Shown piece after piece: positions 46,141 to 55,355 of a DNA stretch of 64,000 nucleotides. Position numbers and translations under genes: made by a program. This DNA is from Pseudoduganella albidiflava (GTDB lineage Bacteria > Pseudomonadota > Gammaproteobacteria > Burkholderiales > Burkholderiaceae_D): positions 434,001 through 498,000 of the forward strand of contig NZ_CP036401.1 in the NCBI RefSeq assembly GCF_004322755.1. Direction: 5' to 3'. The first letter of the stretch is position 1. Each line of letters begins with the position of its first letter. The notes beneath the pieces were generated by a model. That model made no database searches. It saw only the letters and a list, made by a program, of their open reading frames with translations, and had not been told where the DNA came from.

Positions 46141-48822
46141 TCAGTCGAACACCTGGAACTCGATGCCATCCTGCGCCGAGGCCACCAGGGAAGCCCGGTG
46201 CTCGGCCGACTCGCTGAATTCCACCAGCACGCTGGCGCGCGACGCGCCTTTTTGCAGCGCACCCAGCCAGAATGCCTCGCCGTTGAAATCCGGCGCGCGG
46301 TGCAGGACGTTGGCGTACAGCGCCGTGACGAATGCGGCATCGCCCAGGTTCGCGCCGTAGTGTTGCGCGAATTCGGCGGAGCCCACGAACTGGGCCGCCA
46401 CATCCTGGAGCGTGGCGCCGTTGTCCAGGCCCGCGATCCAGAAGCCCAGCCCTTCCTGGTCCGGCAGGCGGTCGAACGCCGCCTGGTACAGCCGGTACGC
46501 CCGGCCGGCATGGCCATCGAGGTCGAGCGCCACCGCACCGTTCTGGAATTCGATGCGCTCCACGTCCACCAGCGTGATCGTGGTGCCCGTCGCCGCATTG
46601 CGCAGGTGCCAGCCACCTTCGAAGCTGGCGAGGTCGAACTGTTCGCGCACGCCGCCCACCAGCACGGTGTCGAACCCCGTGCCGCCATCGAACCGGTCGT
46701 CGCGATGCAGCGGCAGCGTGAAGCGGTCGTTGCCGGGAGTGCCGCTCAGTGGCAGCGTGTCGACCACGGTCACCGCGGCGCTTGCGCCGGAACCGAGCGT
46801 GACCTTCAGTGTCGCATCCGGATTGGCCGACAGGTCGTCGAGCAGGTGCACGCGCAACAGGGCCTTGCCATCCGCTCCCAGCGTGACCGTGCCCTCCAGG
46901 CCACCGGCCACGCGGTCCGCATCGATGCCGCTGATCGTGTAGGTCAGCTCCGGCCCGCCCTTCATCGCGCTGCCGGTCACGTCGAACTCCGCCCAGCCAT
47001 TCTCGCTGGCCACGGCAGCGCGGGCGGCGATCGTGTAGCTTTGCGCCGTGCCGCCGCTGTCGCGGATGTAGGCGGTTCCGGCGTTGTCGTGGATCCATGC
47101 GTCGACACTGCCGTCGGGCAGCTCGATGACCAGCTGGAAGGTTTCCGTCGTCCCCTCCGCCGCGTGGTCCTGCACCAGTGGCACCGTGACGCGCTGTACC
47201 ACGTCACCCGCGCCGAATGTCACCACGCCCCTGGCGGCGACATAATCGCTGCCGGCGCGCGCGGTGCCGTCCGCCGTATGCCATGAGAACGTCATCAGCG
47301 GCGACGTGGCCGGGCGGTCCAGTACCACGCTGAACGTGGCCGTGCCATGGGCTTCATCGACGGTGACGTCGCGCACCGACGCGGCCGGTACCCTGCTGAT
47401 GGCAGGGTCGCCTTCGGTGACGGTGAAGCTGGCCAGCGTCGCACCCGCCGCGGTCGACAGGTTGTGCGGGGTGGCGAGCGCCAGTTCGTAAGCCTTGTCC
47501 GCCACGAAGGGCGTGCCCTCGCCGACCGGCACGCGCACCGTCTGCAGCGTGGTGCCCGGTTCGAATTCGACGCTGCCGACAAAGCGCACCGTCGCCTTCG
47601 TCTGCGCATCCAGCAATACCAGTCCGGCGCTCACGCGTTCCGGCGCGGCTGCCGACAGGGTCAGCGTGAACTCGGCATAGCCTTCGTTGCCGCCCACCGT
47701 CACGCTGCCGGCGGTCAGCGCCGGCGTGCTGGCCGCCGGCAGGTCGCTGCGGCCGATCCACGCTTCGCCGGGTGTCGTGCTGACCACCACGAACCCGGCG
47801 CCGGGCCCGGTGGGATTGGTGGCAAGGTGCAGCTGGAACATCTCGGCCTGTTCGGCCAGCGCGTCGTCGCGCAGCGCAACGGTCACGTATTTGACCTGCT
47901 CGCCCGCGGCGAAATGCACGGTACCCCACCCGGCCTGGTAGTCGCCACCCAGCGGATCGGCAACGGCGCTGCCGTCCCCGGTGGCATAGCGCACCGAGAC
48001 GGGTGCTTCCACCGGCTTGTCGAGCGTGACCGCGAAAGTCACCAGCCCCGCCGTTTCATCGACCGATACCGTGCCCACGGAAAGCAGCGACTTGACGATG
48101 CCGTTGGCCATCATGTCGTTGTCGAGCACCGTCCCGGTGGCACCGGAACGTTCGGCGCGGGCGCCCGCCACGGCGGAAGTCTCGAGCACGATGTTGCGGG
48201 CATCGCGGACGCCGGTATCGTCCGCGATGGGCAGGCGGATCACATGCTGGGTCGCGCCGGCGGGAATCGTCACCCGGGACTCGGCGAGCAACTGGCCGGG
48301 ATTGTCCGCCGCATAAGCCTTGTAGCTGAAGCTGACCGCGCCGGCGCTCGGCGCACTCAGCGTTGCCACGAACTCCAGGTAGCCCTTGCCTTCGTCGGTC
48401 ACCACGTCCGCGATGCGCAGGTAGGGCGACAGGGTAGCGGCTTCCTGGCCGCCCAGCAGGGCCTGGCCGACCGCGTCGCCGACCGTCACCGTGCGGGCGC
48501 CCGGGCCATGCAGCGCGCCGAGCCGCAGGCCGAACCATTCCGCGCCCTGCGCGTCCGCGGCGGCCAGCGGGATCGACACGACCTGCGTGGTTTGCCCGGC
48601 GGCGAAATGCAGCGTGCCGGCCTTGGCCATGTAATCGCCGCGCACGCCGGCATACGCGCTGCCGTTGATGGTGTCGTAGTCGACGCTGAATGGCTGGGCG
48701 ACCGCCTGGTTCAGCGTGACGGTGAACGTGGCGAAATGGGTGGAGCGGTCGACCTGGATATCGCCAACCGACAGCAGGGGCGGCTGGGCAGCGACGATGG
48801 GGGAGGAAACTTGGCTGGACAC
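46141..48822 (-). CDS. Calx-beta repeat protein with C-terminal DUF4214 domain
   Basis: 893 residues. The first 600 hold about five Calx-beta-like beta-sandwich repeats, each with a line such as GDYMAKAGTLHFAAGQTTQVVSIPL, GDYQAGWGTVHFAAGEQVKYVTVAL or SDYVAARGVVTFGAGDVVQRVTVPL. After further beta-rich sequence come two DUF4214 units (YRLYQAAFDRLPDQEGLGFWIAGLDNGATLQDVAAQFVGSAEF and LYANVLHRAPDFNGEAFWLGALQKGASRASVLVEFSESAEH). There is no signal peptide, and the protein ends in a short aromatic/acidic tail (GIEFQVFD), consistent with type I secretion as in related surface or S-layer-like proteins. Start is GTG 48822, with AAAGGAG 5 bases before it. Confidence 0.85.
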   Translation of the reverse strand: MSSQVSSPIVAAQPPLLSVGDIQVDRSTHFATFTVTLNQAVAQPFSVDYDTINGSAYAGVRGDYMAKAGTLHFAAGQTTQVVSIPLAAADAQGAEWFGLRLGALHGPGARTVTVGDAVGQALLGGQEAATLSPYLRIADVVTDEGKGYLEFVATLSAPSAGAVSFSYKAYAADNPGQLLAESRVTIPAGATQHVIRLPIADDTGVRDARNIVLETSAVAGARAERSGATGTVLDNDMMANGIVKSLLSVGTVSVDETAGLVTFAVTLDKPVEAPVSVRYATGDGSAVADPLGGDYQAGWGTVHFAAGEQVKYVTVALRDDALAEQAEMFQLHLATNPTGPGAGFVVVSTTPGEAWIGRSDLPAASTPALTAGSVTVGGNEGYAEFTLTLSAAAPERVSAGLVLLDAQTKATVRFVGSVEFEPGTTLQTVRVPVGEGTPFVADKAYELALATPHNLSTAAGATLASFTVTEGDPAISRVPAASVRDVTVDEAHGTATFSVVLDRPATSPLMTFSWHTADGTARAGSDYVAARGVVTFGAGDVVQRVTVPLVQDHAAEGTTETFQLVIELPDGSVDAWIHDNAGTAYIRDSGGTAQSYTIAARAAVASENGWAEFDVTGSAMKGGPELTYTISGIDADRVAGGLEGTVTLGADGKALLRVHLLDDLSANPDATLKVTLGSGASAAVTVVDTLPLSGTPGNDRFTLPLHRDDRFDGGTGFDTVLVGGVREQFDLASFEGGWHLRNAATGTTITLVDVERIEFQNGAVALDLDGHAGRAYRLYQAAFDRLPDQEGLGFWIAGLDNGATLQDVAAQFVGSAEFAQHYGANLGDAAFVTALYANVLHRAPDFNGEAFWLGALQKGASRASVLVEFSESAEHRASLVASAQDGIEFQVFD

Positions 48823-48939
48823 GGCATCTCCTTTGTCTTGTGGGGAATGCCATCATCGATAAAAATAAGCTTTTTGGCAACTTATTAAATGCAAGTTGTC
48901 ATCAGCCGGAGCACAGGAGCGGCCTGGAAAGCGGCGCTG

Positions 48940-49029
48940 AAAGCGAACAGCGCCAAATTTGACGACGACGCCTGCCTGGTGACAAGGCCTGCTCAGCGAC
49001 GATGCCTGTTTAAAGCGAACAGCGCCAAA
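48940..49029. repeat. Direct repeat of 18 bp upstream of the Calx-beta gene
   Basis: AAAGCGAACAGCGCCAAA occurs at 48940-48957 and 49012-49029. The first copy overlaps a hairpin GGCGCTG/CAGCGCC (48933-48954). The gap 48823-49088 has no supported gene. Confidence 0.75.
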
Positions 49030-49060
49030 AAAAAATGCCCCGGGGTTTTCACGCCGGGGC
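49027..49060 (-). terminator. Rho-independent terminator of the SWIB gene
   Basis: On the minus strand GCCCCGG pairs with CCGGGGC around CGTGAAAACC-type loop bases, followed by AT and a run of T (nine A on the plus strand, 49027-49035). It ends 28 bases after the SWIB stop. Confidence 0.85.
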
Positions 49061-49088
49061 GATTACAACCGGGCTGGCCGGTACATGG

Positions 49089-49472
49089 TCAGCTCAGGTG
49101 ATCGGAAATCAGCTTCGTCATTTCAAACATGGAAACCTGGGCCTTGCCGCCGAAGACAGCTTTCAGCTTGTCGTCCGCGTTGATCATGCGGCGGTTGGCA
49201 GCGTCCTGCAGGTTGTGCTTCTTGATGTATTCCCAGACTTTCTTCGTGACTTCCGTGCGTGGCAGCGGGGAGGCGCCTACTACCGGAGACAGCTGTGCGG
49301 ACGGAGTCATCTCTTTCATGAATGCTGCATTGGGCTTGCGTGCTGCGGGTTCTGCCTTTTTCGCTGCCGGCTTGGCTGCAGCTTTCGCTGGAGCGGCGGC
49401 CTTCTTTGCCGGAGCCGCTTTGGTCGCGGCTTTCTTGGCAGGTGCTGCCGTGGATTTCTTGGCTGTTGCCAT
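49089..49472 (-). CDS. SWIB/MDM2 domain protein with histone H1-like tail
   Basis: 127 residues. Residues 1-48 are an Ala/Lys/Pro-rich basic tail (KKSTAAPAKKAATKAAPAKK type) like bacterial H1-like proteins. Residues 52-127 form a SWIB domain (MTPSAQLSPVVGASPLPRTEVTKKVWEYIKKHNLQDAANRRMINADDKLKAVFGGKAQVSMFEMTKLISDHL). Such proteins are found in beta-proteobacteria and chlamydiae and are presumed to be nucleoid-associated; the exact role is not known. GGAGG is 7 bases before the ATG. Confidence 0.92.
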   Translation of the reverse strand: MATAKKSTAAPAKKAATKAAPAKKAAAPAKAAAKPAAKKAEPAARKPNAAFMKEMTPSAQLSPVVGASPLPRTEVTKKVWEYIKKHNLQDAANRRMINADDKLKAVFGGKAQVSMFEMTKLISDHLS

Positions 49473-49804
49473 ATTCGAGCCTCCTTAACAAACACAGGGA
49501 AATTTGCGCACTACAATCGCACGGCTAATATTGGTGGGCTTTTTACAAGGATGCAAGCGTTTTTCGTCTTATTTGTGGGAAACGGCACGTAAAGAAAGGT
49601 TAATAATGGCAAAAACCGCCGCTGGGCTTGCGCACAGGGCGGTTAGAAGGAAGAAACGCCCGTGGTATCAGGCTTTGCGGGCGCGGAACACAGTCGCTGG
49701 GACTGTGCTGCAACGTGGTCAGGGCAAGGCGCGGCGACGCAGACAGTACTCAGGTACGGCAAGTCGCCGCGCCGCCGCCATGGCCGCGTTTCAGCGCAGG
49801 CCGA
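49473..49804. other. Gap between SWIB gene and ffh
   Basis: No gene is supported. The right part holds a possible minus-strand terminator for ffh at 49611-49644 (ACCGCC and GGCGGT arms with a 17-base loop region, then TTTTT on the minus strand). The left part should carry the SWIB promoter. The open frame starting at 49606 runs into ffh antisense and was not accepted. Confidence 0.5.
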
Positions 49805-51172
49805 TTAGCGCATGCCCGGCATCATGCCCTTCATGGATCGCATCATCTTCATCAGGCCGCCGCCCTGCAGTTTCTTCATCATCGTCTGCATCTGCTCGAA
49901 CTGGTTCAGCATGCGGTTGACTTCCTGCACCTGCACGCCGGCGCCGGCCGCGATGCGGCGCTTGCGGGCCGCCTTGATCAGGTCGGGCTTGGCGCGTTCG
50001 GCCGGCGTCATCGAATCGATGATGCCGACCATGCGGCGCACCTGCTTTTCCGCCTGGTCCATGTTGGCGTTGCCGGCCGCCTGCTGGAACTGCGCCGGCA
50101 GCTTGTCGACCAGGCCGGCCATGCCGCCCATCTTCTTCATCTGGCCCAGCTGCGCCTTGAAGTCGTTCATGTCGAACTTGCCGCCCGCCTTGACCTTCGC
50201 GGCCAGGTCCGCCGCCGCTTTCGCATCGACGCCCTTGCGCGCTTCTTCCACCAGCGCGAGGATGTCGCCCATGCCGAGGATACGGTTGGCCATCCGCGCC
50301 GGATCGAACGCTTCCAGGCCGTCGAGCTTCTCGGACACCCCGGCGAACTTGATCGGCTTGCCGGTGATATGGCGCACGGACAGCGCCGCGCCGCCGCGCG
50401 AATCGCCATCGAGCTTGGTCAGCACGATGCCGGTCAGCGGCAGCGCGTCATTGAAGGCCTTGGCCGTGTTGATCGCATCCTGGCCCAGCATGGCGTCGAC
50501 CACGAACAGCGTCTCGACCGGCTTCACGGCGCCGTGCACGGCGGCGATTTCCTTCATCATCTCTTCGTCGATGCCCAGGCGGCCGGCGGTGTCGATGATC
50601 AGCACGTCGTGGTAATGCTTCTTCGCCCAGTCCAGCGCGGAGAGGGCGATATCCACCGGCTTGTCCTGCGCGGTGGACGGGAAGAAGTCGGCGCCGGCCT
50701 GGCCGGTCACGGACTGCAGCTGCGCGATCGCCGCTGGGCGGTACACGTCGGCCGAGACGGTCAGCACTTTTTTCTTCTTCTGCTCGCGCAGGTACTTGGC
50801 CAGCTTGCCGACGGTGGTGGTTTTACCCACACCCTGCAGGCCGGCCATCAGGATGATCGCCGGCGGCTGCTGCGCGAAGCTCAGTTGCGCCGCTTCGGGG
50901 CCGAGGTCGGCGCCCATCAGCGCGCCCAGCTCGCGCTGCACCACGCCCACCAGCGCCTGGCCCGGCGACAGCGAACCCACCACTTCCTCGCCCAGCGCTT
51001 TTTCCTTTACCTTGCCGATGAATTCGCGCACCGCGGGCAGCGCCACGTCGGCCTCGAGCAGGGCAAGGCGTACTTCGCGCAGCATCTCGGCGGTGTTGGC
51101 TTCGGTCAGGCGGGCCTCGCCGCGCATGGTCTTGACGACCTTGGCGAGGCGTTGAGTCAGATTGTCTAGCAT
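49805..51172 (-). CDS. ffh: Signal recognition particle protein Ffh
   Basis: 455 residues. Ffh binds signal sequences of nascent membrane proteins together with 4.5S RNA and docks to FtsY. The N domain (MLDNLTQRLAKVVKTMRGEARLTE) is followed by the GTPase domain: G1 GLQGVGKTTTVGKLAKYL near residue 113, SADVYRPAAIAQL, G3 IIDTAGRLGIDEEMM, G4 TKLDGDSRGGAALS. The Met-rich M domain at the C-terminus includes MMKKLQGGGLMKMMRSMKGMMPGM. It stands alone on the minus strand. Confidence 0.97.
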   Translation of the reverse strand: MLDNLTQRLAKVVKTMRGEARLTEANTAEMLREVRLALLEADVALPAVREFIGKVKEKALGEEVVGSLSPGQALVGVVQRELGALMGADLGPEAAQLSFAQQPPAIILMAGLQGVGKTTTVGKLAKYLREQKKKKVLTVSADVYRPAAIAQLQSVTGQAGADFFPSTAQDKPVDIALSALDWAKKHYHDVLIIDTAGRLGIDEEMMKEIAAVHGAVKPVETLFVVDAMLGQDAINTAKAFNDALPLTGIVLTKLDGDSRGGAALSVRHITGKPIKFAGVSEKLDGLEAFDPARMANRILGMGDILALVEEARKGVDAKAAADLAAKVKAGGKFDMNDFKAQLGQMKKMGGMAGLVDKLPAQFQQAAGNANMDQAEKQVRRMVGIIDSMTPAERAKPDLIKAARKRRIAAGAGVQVQEVNRMLNQFEQMQTMMKKLQGGGLMKMMRSMKGMMPGMR

Positions 51173-51389
51173 GTCGGGTGATCAGTAAGAGAGGCGGGCA
51201 GCTGCCCGGAAACCGTGCCATTTTACATGAGTGCGGAGGGCGCGGGTCCGGCGCGGGGAAGCCGGCGATGCTCTCCAATTGTCACAGCCGTGCACACTCC
51301 ATGAGAACATTTGTCATTTCTGATTGACAACTATTCAAGGCGCCTGCATCGTGCTCGTTCACTTCAATCTCACCATCATGGGGAGCATC

Positions 51390-52439
51390 ATGAGCAGCAT
51401 ACATAGCGGCGGTGCAGCGGTACGGCAGGTAGACCCGGAAAGCCGGGAAGAAGGCTTTGCCTTTACCGCCTCGGGCAGCGAGTATTTCCGGATCTGGATC
51501 GTCAACCTGTTCCTGTCGGTCGTCACGCTGGGCATCTATACGGCCTGGGCCAAGGTGCGGCGCAACCAGTATTTTTACGCCAACACGCGGCTGGCAGGCG
51601 GCGGCTTCGAGTACCACGCCAAGCCGCTCACGATCCTGAAGGGGCGCATCGTGATGATGGTCCTGTTCGGCGCCTACGCGCTGGCGGGCAAGGTGTCGCC
51701 GATGCTCGGCCTGGGCATCCTGCTGGTGATCTGGGCCGTGATGCCGTGGCTGCTCTGGAAAAGCCTGCAGTTCGCGCTGTATAACAGCAGCTACCGCGGC
51801 ATCCGCTTCAGTTTCAAGGGCAGCGCGAAGGAAGCCTACCTGTATTTCCTGGTGCTGCCGCTGCTGGGCGTACTGACCCTGGGCCTGCTGTACCCGTTCG
51901 CCCACCAGCGCCTCAAGCGCTTCCAGCACACCAGCAGCCACTTCGGCACCATGCCGTTCTCGTTCGACGCGCGGGTGGGCAGCTTCTACAAGGCCTACCT
52001 GGGGCTGTTCGCCGTATGGGTGGCGGCTGGCGTGACCACCACGATCGTGCTGACGTCCATCGTCGAGATGCCGGCCCTCGGCATGCTGATGTGGGTGCCG
52101 ATGATCCTGTATCCCTTCTTCATCTGCAGTGCCCTGGTGTTCGCAACCCTCCTGCAGAACCTGATCTGGAACCACACGCAGCTGGGCGGCCATGCCTTCC
52201 GCTCCACGATGCGGGGCAAGGAAGTCATCTGGATCTACCTGACCAACGCGCTTGGAATCATCTGCACGCTGGGCCTGTTCATCCCGTTCGCCACCGTGCG
52301 CCTGATGAAGTATCGCCTGGAATCCACGTCGCTGGTGGTCAACGGCAGCCTGGACGACATCGTCGCCGGCGAGCGGATGCACGTCAGCCCGCTCGGCGAC
52401 GGCGCGGCCGACCTGGCCGACTTCGACCTGGCGCTGTAA
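51390..52439 (+). CDS. DUF898 (YjgN-like) membrane protein
   Basis: About 349 residues with six to eight membrane helices. The DUF898 repeat pattern is clear: EYFRIWIVNLFLSVVTLGIYTAWAKVRRNQYFYANTRLAGGGFEYHAKPLTILKGR, a middle block YNSSYRGIRFSFKGSAKEAYLYF, and VIWIYLTNALGIICTLGLFIPFATVRLMKYRLESTSLVVNG. Function is unknown; homologues usually stand next to a M48-type peptidase, as here. ATG 51390 with GGGAG 4 bases upstream is preferred over ATG 51378 and the longer frame from 51324. Confidence 0.9.
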   Translation: MSSIHSGGAAVRQVDPESREEGFAFTASGSEYFRIWIVNLFLSVVTLGIYTAWAKVRRNQYFYANTRLAGGGFEYHAKPLTILKGRIVMMVLFGAYALAGKVSPMLGLGILLVIWAVMPWLLWKSLQFALYNSSYRGIRFSFKGSAKEAYLYFLVLPLLGVLTLGLLYPFAHQRLKRFQHTSSHFGTMPFSFDARVGSFYKAYLGLFAVWVAAGVTTTIVLTSIVEMPALGMLMWVPMILYPFFICSALVFATLLQNLIWNHTQLGGHAFRSTMRGKEVIWIYLTNALGIICTLGLFIPFATVRLMKYRLESTSLVVNGSLDDIVAGERMHVSPLGDGAADLADFDLAL

Positions 52440-52442
52440 GGC

Positions 52443-53474
52443 ATGGAGACGGGCCTGGCCGGCAGCTATTTCGACGGCACCACGTCGCGCGCGCACCGTG
52501 TCACGCTGGCCGTGCGCGACGGCGCCGTGCACCTGGAGGGCGACGTGGAACGCAGCACGCCGCTGTGGGAGATGCGCGTGGCCGAGCGCATCGCCCGCGC
52601 GCCGCGCAAGCTGACGTTTCCCGACGAAGCCACCTTCGAGGCGGACGACCAGGCGGCGCTCGACACGCTGCTGCACGCCACTGGCCACCGCGACAGCATG
52701 GTGGTGCGTGCCCAGCAAAGCTGGCGCGGCACGCTGGTGGCGCTGTGCGTCACGAGCTGCATGCTGGTGCTGGGCTACCTGTTCGTGCTGCCGGCCGGCG
52801 CCGACCTGCTGGCGCACAACCTGCCCGTAGCGGTCGAGCGCCAGATGGGCAAGGGCACGCTGGCGCTGCTGGACCGGCACGTGTTCTCGCCCAGCCGGCT
52901 GCCCGCGGCGCGGCGCGGCGAACTGGCGGCGCGCTTCGCACGGCTGGTGCCGCCGGGCACGGCCGACGGACTGGCCGGCGGGCCGGCGCCGGACTGGCAA
53001 CTGGTGTTCCGCAAGAGCCGCATCGGCCCGAACGCGTTCGCGCTGCCATCCGGCCACATCGTGATGACCGACGAGATGGTGGAATTGCTCGGTGACGATG
53101 GCGCCGTGATGGCCACGCTGGCGCACGAACTGGGCCACCTGCATGGCCGCCACCTGACACGGCGGCTGATCCAGGGTTCCATCGTTGGCGCGGCCAGCCT
53201 GCTGATCTCCGGCGACGCCAGCTCGCTGGTGGCCGGCCTGCCGGCGCTGGCGCTGGACCTGCATTATTCACGCGATGCGGAACGCGAGGCCGACGATTAC
53301 GCCGTCGCGCTGCTGGAGAGGAACGGCTTGCCGCTGGCGCACATGGAGAAAGTGTTTTCAGCGCTGCAGGGCCTGCAGGAGGAAGGCATCCAGGTGCCGG
53401 CCTACCTGTCCAGCCATCCCGATACAGCCGAACGGCTGGCGCGCGTGCGCCAGCATGGTCGCTACAAGCAATGA
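52443..53474 (+). CDS. M48 family membrane metallopeptidase
   Basis: 343 residues. The N-terminal 95 residues are cytosolic (ETGLAGSYFDGTTSRAHRVTLAVRDGAVHLEGD), then one membrane helix (LVALCVTSCMLVLGYLFVLPAGA), and the peptidase domain in the periplasm with the zinc site LAHELGHLHGRH near residue 223 and the third ligand in SRDAEREADDYAVALL near residue 281. It belongs to the HtpX/YcaL/BepA-like group. Its ATG is 3 bases after the DUF898 stop, so the two are co-translated and may act together on envelope proteins. Confidence 0.92.
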   Translation: METGLAGSYFDGTTSRAHRVTLAVRDGAVHLEGDVERSTPLWEMRVAERIARAPRKLTFPDEATFEADDQAALDTLLHATGHRDSMVVRAQQSWRGTLVALCVTSCMLVLGYLFVLPAGADLLAHNLPVAVERQMGKGTLALLDRHVFSPSRLPAARRGELAARFARLVPPGTADGLAGGPAPDWQLVFRKSRIGPNAFALPSGHIVMTDEMVELLGDDGAVMATLAHELGHLHGRHLTRRLIQGSIVGAASLLISGDASSLVAGLPALALDLHYSRDAEREADDYAVALLERNGLPLAHMEKVFSALQGLQEEGIQVPAYLSSHPDTAERLARVRQHGRYKQ

Positions 53475-53500
53475 ATTCCTCGCGTTTGAACGGCAGGGCT

Positions 53501-53509
53501 TGCTATGAT
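53501..53509 (+). promoter_or_regulatory. Extended -10 promoter of the ABC transporter operon
   Basis: TGCTATGAT: a TGn extension directly before TATGAT (5 of 6). It is located 34 bases upstream of the substrate-binding protein ATG. No -35 box at the usual distance. Confidence 0.4.
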
Positions 53510-53542
53510 GGCCCCGCTGTTCAAACAATCGGGGAGACGCGG

Positions 53543-54523
53543 ATGAAGCTGAAGTCGATGGTGGCAATGGTGGTAACGGCGGGCATGGCGCTCGGCGCGG
53601 TCCAGGGTGCGCAGGCGCAGGACGTGGTCAGGCTGGGCAACCTGAAGTTCGCCCACTATGGGGCGGTTTCCTATATCAAGGAAATCGCGCCGAAGTGCGG
53701 CATCAAGGTCGAGGAGCACGTGTTCGCCAAGGGGCTGGACGTGATGCAGGCAATCATTGCCGGTGAACTCGACGTGGGCGCCACGGCGTCGGAGGCGGCC
53801 ATCTCGGGCCGCGCGGGCGGGGCGCCGATCTACGTGGTGGCCGGCTTCGCCAAGGGCGGCGCGCGGCTGGTCGGCCGCACCGACCTGGCCATGAAGTCGA
53901 TCAAGGACCTGAAAGGCAAGCGCGTGGGCGTCACGCGCGGCGGCATCCAGGAAGTGCTGCTGCTGGCCGAGCTGCAGCAGGCCGGGCTGACCGCTTCCGA
54001 CCAGCCGGGCAAGGACGTGCGCCTGGTGTTCCTGGCCTACGCCGACCTCAATCAGGCGCTGCTGGGCAAGAACATCGACGCGATGATGCAATCCGAACCC
54101 CAGTCCTCGCAAGCCATCAACAAGGGCTTCGGCAACGAGATCATGAAGCCGTACAACACGCCGATCGGCGAGCCGGTGCGCACCATGGTGATGACGGAAA
54201 AGTTCTACAAGGAGCGCCGGCCGGTGGCCGAGAAGTTCATGCGCTGCTTCGTCGAAGCGACCAGGACCTTCATCGACAACAAGGCCGTGGCCGAGAAATA
54301 CGTGCGCGAGGTGGTGTTCAAGGGGCAGATCACCAAGGACGATTTCGAGGATGCAATCGGCAATTCGCCCTATGTGCACGACATTTCGGTGGAACACATC
54401 CAGACCACCACGGACGTGATGGTGAAGACCGGCGTCGGCCGCATGAGCCGCCCGCCGGTGGCGAAGGACTGGGTCAAGACCGACCTGCTGGAGGGGGCCC
54501 GCAAGAGCCTCGGCATCAAGTAA
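53543..54523 (+). CDS. ABC transporter substrate-binding protein (nitrate/sulfonate/taurine type)
   Basis: About 326 residues. Signal peptide MKLKSMVAMVVTAGMALGAV to AQAQ, followed by the periplasmic SsuA/NMT1-like fold: VVRLGNLKFAHYGAVSYIKEIAPKCGIKVEEHVF, DVMQAIIAGELDVGATASEAAIS, SIKDLKGKRVGVTRGGIQEVLLLAELQQAGL and the later ALLGKNIDAMMQSEPQSSQAI. The ligand cannot be told from sequence; nitrate, sulfonates, taurine or thiamine precursors are all family options. GGGGAG lies 8 bases before the ATG at 53543. Permease and ATPase follow in one operon. Confidence 0.9.
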   Translation: MKLKSMVAMVVTAGMALGAVQGAQAQDVVRLGNLKFAHYGAVSYIKEIAPKCGIKVEEHVFAKGLDVMQAIIAGELDVGATASEAAISGRAGGAPIYVVAGFAKGGARLVGRTDLAMKSIKDLKGKRVGVTRGGIQEVLLLAELQQAGLTASDQPGKDVRLVFLAYADLNQALLGKNIDAMMQSEPQSSQAINKGFGNEIMKPYNTPIGEPVRTMVMTEKFYKERRPVAEKFMRCFVEATRTFIDNKAVAEKYVREVVFKGQITKDDFEDAIGNSPYVHDISVEHIQTTTDVMVKTGVGRMSRPPVAKDWVKTDLLEGARKSLGIK

Positions 54524-54532
54524 GGGGGCGGC

Positions 54533-55354
54533 ATGGCGCGCATCGACTGGCGGGAAGCCGGCATCGGCATGGTGGTGCCGGTGGTCCTGATCGCCGCATG
54601 GCAGCTGTTCTCCAGCATGGGGTGGGTCAATCCCCAGGTGCTGCCGTCGCCCTGGGCGGTGGTGACGAAGTGGGTCGAGTACCTGCTGCCGCTGCAGCCG
54701 CACGACCCGGCCACGCAATCGTGGCTGGCGTGGGCCTTTTCCGGGGAGCTGATCCACGATTCGCTGGGCTCTCTATATAGAGTGGCGGTCGGTTTCCTGA
54801 TCGGCGCCGGGCTGGCGCTGCCGATCGGCCTGTCGATGGGCGCCAGCCCGCGCGTGTATGCCTGGCTCAATCCGCTGGTGCAGCTGCTGCGGCCGATTCC
54901 GCCGATCGCCTATATTCCGCTGTCGATCCTGTGGTTCGGCCTGGGCAATCCGCCGGCCGTGTTTCTCATCGCGCTGGGCGCGTTCTTCCCGGTGCTGATG
55001 AACACGATCGCCGGGGTGCGCCAGGTCGACGGCATCTATATCCGCGCGGCGCGCAACCTGGGCGCCTCGGGCAGCACGCTGTTCCTGCGCGTGATGCTGC
55101 CGGCCGCCGTGCCGTATATCCTGTCGGGCGTGCGCATCGGCATCGGCACGGCGTTCATCGTCGTCATCGTGGCCGAGATGATCGCCGTCAGCAACGGGCT
55201 GGGGTTCCGCATCACCGAGGCGCGCGAGTACTTCTGGTCCGACAAGATCATTGCGGGCATGCTGACCATCGGCGTGATCGGGCTGGCCATCGACGTGGGC
55301 GTGAACCGCCTGAACAACCACCTGCTGCGCTGGCACCGCGGCCTGGAGAACTGA
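54533..55354 (+). CDS. ABC transporter permease (SsuC/TauC type)
   Basis: 273 residues with six membrane helices. The BPD_transp_1 EAA loop is visible as IRAARNLGASGSTLFLRVMLPAAVPYILSGVRIGIGTAFIVVIVAEM, where it contacts the ATPase. The first helix is GIGMVVPVVLIAAWQLFSSMG. GGGGG-rich bases precede the ATG, 9 bases after the binding-protein gene. It forms an importer with the neighbouring subunits. Confidence 0.93.
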   Translation: MARIDWREAGIGMVVPVVLIAAWQLFSSMGWVNPQVLPSPWAVVTKWVEYLLPLQPHDPATQSWLAWAFSGELIHDSLGSLYRVAVGFLIGAGLALPIGLSMGASPRVYAWLNPLVQLLRPIPPIAYIPLSILWFGLGNPPAVFLIALGAFFPVLMNTIAGVRQVDGIYIRAARNLGASGSTLFLRVMLPAAVPYILSGVRIGIGTAFIVVIVAEMIAVSNGLGFRITEAREYFWSDKIIAGMLTIGVIGLAIDVGVNRLNNHLLRWHRGLEN

Positions 55355-55355
55355 C

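Noticed and set aside
48889..49101. 70-residue plus-strand frame between the Calx-beta and SWIB genes
   Set aside because: It covers the 18-bp direct repeats and the SWIB terminator and has no ribosome site or family pattern.
49504..49920. 138-residue plus-strand frame (including a shorter version from ATG 49606)
   Set aside because: It runs antisense into the end of ffh, and its composition (Arg/Ser/Ala) is typical of a shadow. A minus-strand terminator overlaps it.
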